Positions 51,676 through 59,852 of a DNA stretch of 64,000 bases are shown piece by piece (the first letter of the stretch is position 1; every line of letters begins with the position of its first letter). Origin of the DNA: Caenispirillum salinarum_A (lineage in GTDB: Bacteria; Pseudomonadota; Alphaproteobacteria; Rhodospirillales; Rhodospirillaceae); NCBI RefSeq assembly GCF_044803115.1, contig NZ_CP085224.1, positions 744,001 through 808,000 of the forward strand, in the 5' to 3' direction. A program made the translations under genes and the position numbers. Under the pieces are notes generated by a model. The model was given only the letters and a program-made list of their open reading frames with translations. It made no database searches and had not been told where the DNA came from.

Positions 51676-52581
51676 TCAGGCGCGGGCGGCCTGGGCCTTG
51701 GCCGGCGGCTGGCGCACGGGTATGAGCATGTCGCCCATCTGGCGGAACGGCAGCGGCTGGCGCAGGTGGCGCTCGATGCGTCCGCGGACGGTCTTGGCCG
51801 CCAGCGGCTTGACCACCAGATCGTGCACGCCGGACTGGGTGGCGCGCAGCAGGTAATCCTTGGTGATCTCGTTGGACGGCATGAGGATCACCAGCGTCTT
51901 CGGATTGACACCGTGCTTGCCCGAGCGCACCGCCTTGGTGAAGGAGATGCCGTCCATCGGCTTCATGCCGTCGTCCACCAGCACCACGTCCACCGGAAAG
52001 TTGGCCATCATGTCCAGGGCCTCGTGCCCCGACTTGGCCTCGTGGATATGGGTGACGCCCAGAGTGTTCAGCAGGCTGCGCAGCAGCGACCGGAAGTTGA
52101 ACTGGTCATCGACGATCAGCACCGACAGCTTGGACCACTGGATCTCGCCCCGGCCGGTCGCCTGCTGCACCAGCTCGGTGGAGCCGTTGTGCGCCAGCAG
52201 GTGCTGGGCCAGCGCCTTGTCGGACTTCAGGATGTGCTGGGTGATCCATACCTTCAGGAAATTCATCAGGTCCTTGGCCGTGGCCTCGCCGGCCTGATAG
52301 CGGCGGCTCATCTCGCTGACCTGCTTGACCAGGACGGCATGCTCGCGCAGGTGGCCGGGCGACTGCTCGTAGCCGGTCTGCTCCATGAGCTGCTGTTCGC
52401 GGCCGAAGTGGAACTCGGTGTAGTCCACCAGCACGTTGAGCACGCTGCCGATCGCATCCTGGTCATCGCCGTGCGCCAGCGAGTCGGCCAGCATGTTGAT
52501 CTGGTCGATCAGGATCTTGTGGTCGTCGTCGATGAGTGCGAAGCCGACCTTCAGATGCTCGGAAAAGTCGAGAAATGCCAT
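51676..52581 (-). CDS. Bacteriohemerythrin–receiver fusion protein
   Basis: The 301-residue protein joins an N-terminal hemerythrin domain (about 1-135) to a C-terminal receiver (about 150-275). The di-iron ligands are all visible: DDDHKILIDQIN, EFHFGREQQLM, GHLREHAVLV and WITQHILKSDKAL. The receiver has LIVDDQFNFRSLL, phospho-Asp in VVLVDDGMKPMDG and Lys in LVVKPL. Hemerythrins bind O2, so this could link oxygen to a phosphorelay. The ATG at 52581 has GGGGGA just upstream; an ATG at 52662 would add 27 residues. The C-terminal 25 residues are Pro/Ala-rich. Confidence 0.9.
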   Translation of the reverse strand: MAFLDFSEHLKVGFALIDDDHKILIDQINMLADSLAHGDDQDAIGSVLNVLVDYTEFHFGREQQLMEQTGYEQSPGHLREHAVLVKQVSEMSRRYQAGEATAKDLMNFLKVWITQHILKSDKALAQHLLAHNGSTELVQQATGRGEIQWSKLSVLIVDDQFNFRSLLRSLLNTLGVTHIHEAKSGHEALDMMANFPVDVVLVDDGMKPMDGISFTKAVRSGKHGVNPKTLVILMPSNEITKDYLLRATQSGVHDLVVKPLAAKTVRGRIERHLRQPLPFRQMGDMLIPVRQPPAKAQAARA

Positions 52582-52773
52582 GAAATCCCCCACAAAGCCC
52601 ATGCGCCCGGCGAGACGTTTGTCGTCTTCTGTCCGCAAGCGCCCCCTGTCGTTCTTGGACATTGCATCATATCAATCCCGCCAAAGATTTCATGGCTATC
52701 GACGGCCTATATGCCCAAGGGGTGGGTATCCGCGCGTGTAGACCCATAAGGTGCGGGAAAAATGGGTCTTTCG

Positions 52774-53610
52774 TTACCTCAGTCGGACGTAGGCTTCCCC
52801 GAAGGCCGTAGCGCCGAGCGCCATGATCGTGAAGGAAATGGCAAGGTCGACGAACAGCACGAGGCTGAACGGCAGGCCCAGGCCCACGGCGAAGGCCTCG
52901 ATGATGGCGCCGAACACAAGCACCGGAACGTGCACCAGCGCCATCAGGCCCAGGAGGCGCAGGCTGTTGCCCTTGGTGATCTCCCAGGCGCGGGCGAAGC
53001 TGACGGGCTCCTCGGCGGCGATGGCGGGAAAGACGAAGCTCAGCCGCAAGGACGCCAGGATCAGCAGGATGAACATGCCCACGGCCAGAAGCATGGGCAC
53101 GGGGGAAACCTGCGTGCCCGAGATCTCTCCGGTGGCGAACGGCACCGCGATGGCGCCCGAGATGACCAGCGGCACCACCAGCACCAGGCCGATGACCACC
53201 ATCCACAGCAGGAACCGGCCCTCCAGCCGCGTGAAGGCCAGGGGGAAGCGGCCGGCGACGGCGCCGGGGCCGAGCACGACGAGCCGGTACCAGCCCACCA
53301 GAAACGGCAGCGACATGGCGAAGTAGGCCAGTGACAAAAGAAGGGCGGGGCCGCCCGGCCCCGCGGGATCGCCGCCGTTGCCGTTGCCGTTGCCGTTGGC
53401 GTCCGGTCCGGTGCCGCCGCCCTCGGCGCCCGGCGGCGGGGTCGGGGCCGGCAGGTCGCCGCCGCCCGAGGGCGCGCCGGTCAGATACTCGATGATGCCC
53501 ACGATCAGCACCACGGCAAGCGGCAGCGATGCGCGGTCGACCAGCGTCCGCCGCTGCCGCCACAGGAAATGATAGGCCTCGGCGGCGACTTCCACGACGG
53601 GCAGCTTCAT
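52774..53610 (-). CDS. Multi-pass membrane protein, unknown function
   Basis: The 278-residue protein has about five or six membrane helices (near 28-45, 88-108, 135-158, 172-192, 222-245, 250-270). A Gly/Pro/Asn-rich, low-complexity loop (about 47-88, with GNGNGNGG) follows the first helix and is probably periplasmic. No conserved catalytic motif is visible; the layout resembles uncharacterised alphaproteobacterial membrane proteins. It lies between the hemerythrin–receiver gene and an exported helical-repeat protein on the same strand. Confidence 0.8.
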   Translation of the reverse strand: MKLPVVEVAAEAYHFLWRQRRTLVDRASLPLAVVLIVGIIEYLTGAPSGGGDLPAPTPPPGAEGGGTGPDANGNGNGNGGDPAGPGGPALLLSLAYFAMSLPFLVGWYRLVVLGPGAVAGRFPLAFTRLEGRFLLWMVVIGLVLVVPLVISGAIAVPFATGEISGTQVSPVPMLLAVGMFILLILASLRLSFVFPAIAAEEPVSFARAWEITKGNSLRLLGLMALVHVPVLVFGAIIEAFAVGLGLPFSLVLFVDLAISFTIMALGATAFGEAYVRLR

Positions 53611-53670
53611 GCGGTCCTCGGTTGGAAAAATGAAAGGATGGTGGGACGATACAGGCGTCGGCGCAGCTTG

Positions 53671-55386
53671 TCAGCGCCCGCTGTCTCCTTCCACATCGGC
53701 ATCGGCGGGTGCCACGTCCACCCCCGCCGCGTCCAGGGCCGCCACCGCCCCGGCCGCGTGCAGCAGGGCGCGGGCGGCGCTCCAGCGGTTGCGGATGGCG
53801 AGCGCGCCGTCCACCGCAGCGCGTGCCGCGGCGCCGGCGCCGGCGCCGGCGGCGGGGTCGGCTCCGACAAGGGCCTGGGCGCGGTCCGCCCAGACGCGCA
53901 CCCGCGCCACGCGATCGATCATGGCTTCCAGGCGTGCCTGTGCGGCGCGCGCAGCCTCTGCCCGGACGGCACCATCGGCGGCGGGATGTCGGGTGATGCG
54001 GTCGAGCACCGCCACGGCCAGGGTGTCGGTCTCGACGCGCCGGGCCGCCGCCAGCGCCTGCGCCGGCCGGTCGAGCGCCAGCCACGCCTCGGCCACATGG
54101 GTCAAGGCGAAGGCGCGGGCGAAGGGCAGGGGAATGTCCTTCGCCATGGCTTGGGCGCGTTCCAGCAGGTCCGGCCGGTGCAGGACAGCCGCGGCGCCGG
54201 CCAGGGCGACGGCCCGGTAGCGTGCCTCGTCGATGGCTTGCGTCGCCGCGACCGCCGCGTCGGCGTCGCCCTCTGCCGCATGTGCCGCCGCCAGTTCAAC
54301 CGCCACCGCCCGCCGTGCCGCGGGTACGGCTTCGGCAGGGAGCGCGCGCAGCAACGGCGCCACGGCCGCGGCGCCGCCCACGGTGGCCCAGGCGGAGACC
54401 AGGGCTTCCGGCGGACCCGGCGCCCGGCCCAGAAGCGCCCCGGCCCGGGCAGCATCGCCCTGTGAATGCGCCGCCAGGGCCAGGGCTGCCAGCACCGCCC
54501 GGCGATCGTCCTGTCCCGGCACGGCGGGCAGCAGGGTTTCGGCGTGTGCCGCCAGCGCGCTGGCGGCGGACGGGTCCGTGGCGGCGAGAAGGCGCGCGGC
54601 CTCGGCGGCGGCGCGGGCGGCCACGGGCGGGTAGCTCTCCAGCGCCGCGACCGCCGCGTGCGCCAGGTCCGTCCGGCCAGCCGCGGCGGCTTCCTCGGCA
54701 ACGGCCGACAGGGTGGTGAAGACGGTGCGCGGATCATCGGCCAGCCGCAGGGCCGGCCAGGCGTCGTCCAGCCTGCCCGAGCGCGCCACCCGGGCCCGGG
54801 CGATGCGGCTGAGGCCCCAGTTGCGCAGTTCCGCATCCATCACCGCCCGCACCGCGCGCCGGGCCGCGTCCAGAAGGCAGGTGGTCGAGGGGGAGGCTTG
54901 GCAGGAGTCCAGGGCGGCGTCGGCCTTCGGGCCTGCCTCCGTCACGTCGTCCTCCGGCCGGGGACGCAGGGCGGCACTCAGAAGCGGAGAGGCGGCGACG
55001 GCGGCATGGGCGGCGGCTTCCTCGCGGGCGCGGGCGTCCTCAAGCTGGCGCGCCGTGCGCCGGGCCTCCGCCCGGCTGCGCAGGGCCGACAGAAGGTCGT
55101 CGTCGACGGGCGTCAGTGTTTCGGGCGGCAGGCCGAGGATTCCGCGCGCACGCCGGACCGCCTGTCCGAAGACGGCGGAGGCGCGGCCATCGCTGGCGCC
55201 GTCCCACAAGCCCAGTTCCGCCATCAGCGCCTGGGCCTCGGCCAGCCGTGCGTCCGGCGCGACCAGCTCCCCGGCGGTCCGGCTCGATGCCGTGGGCTCG
55301 GGCACGGCGGCGGCCGCGCGCGGCGGCATGACGGCGGCACAGAAGACCTGTAGAGTGGCGAGCACGACGACGGCGGCGCGGCGCAT
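53671..55386 (-). CDS. Exported Ala-rich helical-repeat protein, unknown function
   Basis: The 571-residue protein starts with a signal peptide (MRRAAVVVLATLQVFCAA, cleavage after about residue 27). It continues as an almost all-helical, very Ala-rich chain with regular helix pairs, like TPR or HEAT-type solenoids (for example AHAAVAALESYPPVAARAAAE, shortened here to its repeat style, and LAHAAVAALESYP). Two Cys pairs near 185-200 (DSCQASPSTTCLLD) could form a disulfide. I chose the start at 55386 because it begins the signal peptide; the frame continues upstream across the divergent CinA gene only as non-coding shadow. Function is unknown; a periplasmic scaffold is possible. Confidence 0.75.
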   Translation of the reverse strand: MRRAAVVVLATLQVFCAAVMPPRAAAAVPEPTASSRTAGELVAPDARLAEAQALMAELGLWDGASDGRASAVFGQAVRRARGILGLPPETLTPVDDDLLSALRSRAEARRTARQLEDARAREEAAAHAAVAASPLLSAALRPRPEDDVTEAGPKADAALDSCQASPSTTCLLDAARRAVRAVMDAELRNWGLSRIARARVARSGRLDDAWPALRLADDPRTVFTTLSAVAEEAAAAGRTDLAHAAVAALESYPPVAARAAAEAARLLAATDPSAASALAAHAETLLPAVPGQDDRRAVLAALALAAHSQGDAARAGALLGRAPGPPEALVSAWATVGGAAAVAPLLRALPAEAVPAARRAVAVELAAAHAAEGDADAAVAATQAIDEARYRAVALAGAAAVLHRPDLLERAQAMAKDIPLPFARAFALTHVAEAWLALDRPAQALAAARRVETDTLAVAVLDRITRHPAADGAVRAEAARAAQARLEAMIDRVARVRVWADRAQALVGADPAAGAGAGAAARAAVDGALAIRNRWSAARALLHAAGAVAALDAAGVDVAPADADVEGDSGR

Positions 55387-55488
55387 GGCGGGCGGTGTGT
55401 CCTTCCTGCGAATCGCCCGACCATAGCAGCCCCGCCGCCGCCGCCGAAGGATCGCGTTACCCCCATCGTCCGCACGCCAGGAGTTTCC

Positions 55489-56346
55489 ATGACCGACGCC
55501 ACCTCCGCCAGCCCCACCGCGCCCGCCGATCCGTCCACCGGCCGAGACGGCGCCGTGGTCACTGCCGCGCTGCTGGTGATCGGCAACGAGGTTCTGTCGG
55601 GCCGCACGCGCGACGCCAACGTCCAGGCCTTCGCCAAGACGCTCGGGGCCCGCGGCGTGCGGCTGAAGGAGGTGCGCATGGTGGCCGACGACAAGGCGGC
55701 CATCATCGACGCCGTCAACGCCCTGCGCGCGGCCAACGACTATGTCTTCACCACCGGCGGCATCGGCCCGACGCACGACGACATCACCACCGACTGCGTT
55801 GCAGAGGCCTTCGGGCGGAAGGTGGAACTGAACGCCGAGGCCGAGCGCCGCCTGCGCCACCACTACGGGTCGGAGACCATCAACGACGCCCGCCTGCGCA
55901 TGGCGCGCATCCCGGAAGGGGCGGACCTGGTGGACAACCCGGTCAGCCACGCGCCGGGCTTCCGGCTGGGGAACGTGTTCGTCATGGCCGGCGTGCCGCG
56001 CATCGCCCAGGCCATGCTGGACACGGTGAAGGACGGGCTGCGCGGCGGCGCCCCCGTTCACAGCCGCGCCGTCACCGCCTATATCCGGGAAGGCGACATC
56101 GCCGAGCCGCTGGGCGCCATCCAGGATCGCTTCCCGGCGGTGGAAATCGGCAGCTATCCCTTCGTGCGCGGGGAGCGCCTGGGCACCTCGGTCGTCGCCC
56201 GCTGCACCGACGCCACCCTTGCCGAGGCCGTGGTGGCGGAAGTGGCGAACGCCATGCGCGCCGCCGGGGCGGAGCCAAACGACGCGGAAGGCTTCGATCC
56301 GCAGAGCGGCGCGGTGGCGGCCTTCCACGACGGCGACGAAAGCTGA
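55489..56346 (+). CDS. CinA-type molybdopterin-binding domain protein
   Basis: The 285-residue protein has a MoCF-biosynthesis/CinA N-terminal domain (about 25-195): LLVIGNEVLSGRTRDAN and VFTTGGIGPTHDDITTD, then an extra domain (about 200-275) seen in the short CinA form. The C-terminal nicotinamide-nucleotide deamidase domain of full-length CinA (about 400 residues) is absent. Short forms may hydrolyse ADP-ribose; related full-length proteins aid NAD recycling and competence. The function here is inferred. It is divergent from the helical-repeat protein. Confidence 0.87.
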   Translation: MTDATSASPTAPADPSTGRDGAVVTAALLVIGNEVLSGRTRDANVQAFAKTLGARGVRLKEVRMVADDKAAIIDAVNALRAANDYVFTTGGIGPTHDDITTDCVAEAFGRKVELNAEAERRLRHHYGSETINDARLRMARIPEGADLVDNPVSHAPGFRLGNVFVMAGVPRIAQAMLDTVKDGLRGGAPVHSRAVTAYIREGDIAEPLGAIQDRFPAVEIGSYPFVRGERLGTSVVARCTDATLAEAVVAEVANAMRAAGAEPNDAEGFDPQSGAVAAFHDGDES

Positions 56347-56445
56347 GGCCGACGGCGACCGGCAAATCGCAATGACGAAGGACGCGCGGGCGGCCTAGGC
56401 TGCCGGTGCCATCAGCCACCGTCGGGACCGACGAGGACGCATCCC

Positions 56446-56694
56446 ATGCCCCTGAAACCCCATGAACGCCACGTGCTCGACTTCCTGCTCAAGCACCTGC
56501 TCTACGGCACCTTCGGCGGGTTCCTGTTCGGCGGCCTGGTCCTTGCGACGGACCTGGGCGGCATCCGGACGCTCGCCTGGAACAGCGACAACACAGTCCT
56601 CTACATGATCCTGCTGTTCTTCGGGCTGTTCGTCACCTTCGGCTCGGTGGGCATGGGCATCGGGATCATGAGCCTGGGCGAAGACAAGAACTGA
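56446..56694 (+). CDS. Small two-helix membrane protein, unknown function
   Basis: The 82-residue protein has a charged N-terminus (PLKPHERHVLDFLLKH), one membrane helix (about 18-35), a short loop with WNSDNTV and a second helix (about 50-72), ending SLGEDKN. No ribosome site of high quality is seen, though GAC-rich sequence precedes the ATG. Codon usage is like its neighbours and the frame is clean, so it is probably real. It follows the CinA-type gene by 99 bases on the same strand. No family is recognised. Confidence 0.7.
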   Translation: MPLKPHERHVLDFLLKHLLYGTFGGFLFGGLVLATDLGGIRTLAWNSDNTVLYMILLFFGLFVTFGSVGMGIGIMSLGEDKN

Positions 56695-56737
56695 ACGCCC
56701 GCGCCCGCGCCGCGCTCTCCGGCAGGGGGCGCGGGCG

Positions 56738-57826
56738 TCATGCCAGTTCAAGCTGGTCGCGCCGCAGGCGTGGTTCGTCGCGGGTGGCGGGGCCGGCGCC
56801 GCCGGGCATGATCCGCCACGCCCGTTCGTTGGGCGCGCGCCTGCGCCACGCCATGTCCTCGGCCCGCACGCCGGCCAGCACGGCACGGACGTCGGTCACC
56901 ACTTCGTCCCGCAGGCGGTAGTACTGGTGCCGGCCGTGGGTGAGCCGGGTCCAGTCCACCTCCGAGCAGTCCACCAGCTTTACCTTGCGCGGCAGTCCGG
57001 TCAGCACCCGCGGACCGGTGGTGCCCAGGCGGTCGACATTGCCCTTGGTCACGTCGCTGATGGTCAGCGCCCGGTCGTTCTCGCTGTAGTACACCAGCAC
57101 CTGCCGGCAGATTTCCGGCAGCAGGCCCAGCTTGGTGTCGTGCTCGAAGGCGTCCTCGTCCTCGTCGGCTGCCATGAGGAAGACCGTGTCCAGCAGGCGC
57201 GGCAGCGGCGCCCCCTCCAGTTCCTTGCGCACCGACCGCAGGGCATGACGCAGGGCGTAGTTGCCCATGCTGTGGGCCACCAGGTGGATGCGCTGGTTGC
57301 AGAAGCCGTCCGGCGGCTGTCCCGTCTGCTCCGGCAGTGCCATGAGATAGCGGCGGAGCTTGAGGAAGGCGCGGGCCATGGCGACGCCCGACATGCTGGC
57401 GTCGATCCGGTCGCGGCCGTAGGCCTGGAATTCCGTCGTGCCGTCGGACGGCCAGGAAAACACGAACATGTTGAGCGGCTTGCCGTCGAAGGCGTACTTG
57501 TCCTGCAGTTCCCCGGCCCGCTCCAGTGCCGTCTTGAAGCCGCAGGCGTAGCCGTGGATGAGGCACAGGGTGTCGGTGCAGCCCTCCCGCATGGCCTTGC
57601 GCAACTGGTCGAACACGGCGGTGCTGCCCAGTCGATTGGTCTGCGCGCTTTCCGGCTCCACCCGATAGCCCTGGCAGTCGTACGTGCCGTCGGGCTTGCG
57701 GACCACGTCGGCCGATCCGAAGCGGATGAACTCCGGTCCGTCGTGGTGGAACCGTGCGCCGAAGGTGATGGTGCCGTCCGGACCGGTGGTGTAGCTGCGG
57801 TTGGTGGCGAAGTGGACGGTAGCCAT
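56738..57826 (-). CDS. Alpha/beta hydrolase, DUF900-like
   Basis: The 362-residue protein has a lipase-like alpha/beta fold: TLCLIHGYACGFKTALE (oxyanion region), FVFSWPSDG, nucleophile Ser in LVAHSMGNYALR, an acidic residue in MAADEDEDAF and His in LTHGRHQYY. This matches DUF900-type hydrolases, predicted esterases of unknown substrate. No signal peptide is visible, so it is cytoplasmic. It is divergent from the DadA–Rieske oxidoreductase with a 244-base gap that shows no other gene. Confidence 0.85.
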   Translation of the reverse strand: MATVHFATNRSYTTGPDGTITFGARFHHDGPEFIRFGSADVVRKPDGTYDCQGYRVEPESAQTNRLGSTAVFDQLRKAMREGCTDTLCLIHGYACGFKTALERAGELQDKYAFDGKPLNMFVFSWPSDGTTEFQAYGRDRIDASMSGVAMARAFLKLRRYLMALPEQTGQPPDGFCNQRIHLVAHSMGNYALRHALRSVRKELEGAPLPRLLDTVFLMAADEDEDAFEHDTKLGLLPEICRQVLVYYSENDRALTISDVTKGNVDRLGTTGPRVLTGLPRKVKLVDCSEVDWTRLTHGRHQYYRLRDEVVTDVRAVLAGVRAEDMAWRRRAPNERAWRIMPGGAGPATRDEPRLRRDQLELA

Positions 57827-58070
57827 GGGACGGCTCCTTCGCGGGGACGGCGTGGGACGGAGCGGCGCGGCGCTTCAGACCAGGGGCGGCTGCAGGCCCA
57901 GCTGTCAGGATATTCGAAAGACCGGCCCGGCCAAGGCGCCCTTCGTGCTTGCTCCGGATGGGTGGCCTTCCGCCTTTCGGCCGTTTCCACGGCGGTTGCC
58001 GCCGAACCCGGGGGGTGTGGCCGGCATTGCCTTTGCACCGATGGCAAACCCAAGGTCGGAGGTCCGCGCC

Positions 58071-59567
58071 ATGTCTTCCCCCGTCGCCGACAGCTGCTGG
58101 AACGCCGCCAGCCAGCCGGCGCCCTTTCCGCCGCTCGACCGTGACCTGGAGGTCGACGTCTGCATCGTCGGCGGCGGCATGGCCGGCATCACGGCCGCCG
58201 CGCTGCTGCGTCGCCGGGGCAGAAGCGTCGCGGTGCTGGAGGCGCGGCAGATCGGCGCCCAGGTCACCGGGCGGTCCAACGCCAAGATCACCGCCCTGCA
58301 CGGGCTGATCTACGACCAGATGATCTGCGCCTACGGCCGCGACGACGCTCAGGCTTACGCCGACGCCCAGCGCGCAGCCATGGACCGCATCGCCGCCTTC
58401 GTCCGCGAGCGCGAGATCGCCTGCGGGTACGAGACGGTACCCGCGGTCACCTTCACCCGCGATCCCGCCCGCGCCGCCGAGTTCGAGGCCGAGGCCGAGG
58501 CCGCACGGTCGCTGGGCTTCTCCGCCGCGCACGTCGACGCCGCCGGCGACCTGCCCTACGACATCGCCGCCGGCGTGCGCTTCAACGACCAGGCACAGTT
58601 CAACCCCGTCCCCTACCTGCGCAGCCTGGCCGAGGAGGCCGGCTCCAACGGCGGACACGTCCACCAGGAGACCCGGGTCACCGGCATCGACGAGGGGGAC
58701 CCGTGCGTGGTGCGGACCGCCGCCGGCCACACGGTGCGGGCGGCGGATGTCATCATCGCCACCAACCTGCCCATCGTGGACCCCGGCCATTTCCATCACA
58801 AGGCCAGCCCGCGCGGCCATGCGGTCGTCGCCGTGCCCGTCCCGGCGGACAAGGCGCCCGAGGCCATGTACCTGTGCGTCGATGCGCCCACCCACAGCCT
58901 GCGGTCGGCGTCGTGGGAGGACGGGCAGCGGTTGCTCATCTGCGTCGGCGAGAGCCTTCCCGTCGGGAAGGTCCGCGACACCAAGGCCGTCTTTCAGGGG
59001 CTGGAGGCCTTCGTCCGCGACACCTTCGGCACCCGGCCCATCCAGTACCGCTGGATGAACGAGGATTTCGACGCCCAGGACCGCATCCCCTTCGTCGGCC
59101 CGGCCGGTCCCGACAGCGGGCACCTGTGGACGGCCACGGGATTTTCCTCGTGGGGCATCACCCACGGCACGGTGGCGGGCATGATCCTGGCCGACCGGCT
59201 GACCGGCGCCGAAAACCCCTTCGCCGCGCTCTATGACAGCCTGCGGGAGCCCCGCGCATGGCCGGGCGGCGCCCACCCGCCCATGCGCGAGGCCGAGGAT
59301 TTCCCGAAGCCCGACACGCCGGAGGACCTGACGTCCGGGCAGGGCGCGGTGTTCACCATCAACGGCGAGGATGTGGCCGTCCACCGCGACGCGGGCGGCG
59401 TCTTGCGCGCCGTCTCCGCCACTTGCACGCACAAGGGCTGCCCGGTCACCTGGAACAATGGCGAGCGCACCTGGGACTGCTCCTGCCACGGCTCCATCTT
59501 CGCCGCCGACGGCACGGTGATCCACGGCCCCGCCATGGTGGGCCTCGACCCGCGGGAGGTGAAATGA
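58071..59567 (+). CDS. DadA-type FAD oxidoreductase fused to a C-terminal Rieske domain
   Basis: The 498-residue protein has an N-terminal DAO/DadA FAD domain (about 25-410): DVCIVGGGMAGITAAALL for the dinucleotide, TGRSNAKITALHGLIYDQ, and WTATGFSSWGITHGTVAG near the flavin. The C-terminal Rieske [2Fe-2S] domain (about 430-498) has CTHKGCPVTW and DCSCHGSIF, the complete Cys/His ligand set. Such fusions oxidise amino groups or related substrates and pass electrons through the cluster; the substrate is unknown. GGAGG lies eight bases before the ATG. Confidence 0.92.
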   Translation: MSSPVADSCWNAASQPAPFPPLDRDLEVDVCIVGGGMAGITAAALLRRRGRSVAVLEARQIGAQVTGRSNAKITALHGLIYDQMICAYGRDDAQAYADAQRAAMDRIAAFVREREIACGYETVPAVTFTRDPARAAEFEAEAEAARSLGFSAAHVDAAGDLPYDIAAGVRFNDQAQFNPVPYLRSLAEEAGSNGGHVHQETRVTGIDEGDPCVVRTAAGHTVRAADVIIATNLPIVDPGHFHHKASPRGHAVVAVPVPADKAPEAMYLCVDAPTHSLRSASWEDGQRLLICVGESLPVGKVRDTKAVFQGLEAFVRDTFGTRPIQYRWMNEDFDAQDRIPFVGPAGPDSGHLWTATGFSSWGITHGTVAGMILADRLTGAENPFAALYDSLREPRAWPGGAHPPMREAEDFPKPDTPEDLTSGQGAVFTINGEDVAVHRDAGGVLRAVSATCTHKGCPVTWNNGERTWDCSCHGSIFAADGTVIHGPAMVGLDPREVK

Positions 59568-59852
59568 ACCGGCGGGCGCCGGCCTCGCCTGTGCGGCTGG
59601 GGAGGCCTGTCTTGGGCGGCGCAGCCGGGCATCGACCCGGGCGTGATCGCCGGCCACAATGAATACGGCGACCGTGACAGCGAGACGGTCGCCGTCCACA
59701 TGAACGCCGTCCATGCCTTCGCCTTGTCGTCCCCGGCGCTGGCCGCGCTGCCGGGGCCTGTCATGATCGGGCGGATCGTCGTCCTGTCGCGGGCGTTGAT
59801 CCGCCGGGCGCGGCAGGCGTAAAGCCTATATGAGAGGAGCCCGGCGCCCATC
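59568..59852. other. Gap with an open frame continuing past the DadA–Rieske stop
   Basis: The frame of the oxidoreductase stays open for about 84 more codons after its TGA, to a TAA at about 59820. It contains GVIAGHNEYGDRDSETVAV, with possible GTG and ATG starts inside (from 59643). The stretch is not recognisable as a known domain and lacks a clear ribosome site, so it may be a small gene, a gene remnant or chance in GC-rich DNA. Confidence 0.25.

Noticed and set aside
55387..56328. N-terminal extension of the helical-repeat protein to 885 residues
   Set aside because: The extension runs antisense through the CinA-type gene. The internal start at 55386 gives a proper signal peptide.
56748..59714. 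988-codon minus-strand frame across hydrolase and oxidoreductase genes
   Set aside because: It is partly out of frame with the real hydrolase and antisense to the DadA–Rieske gene; no domain.
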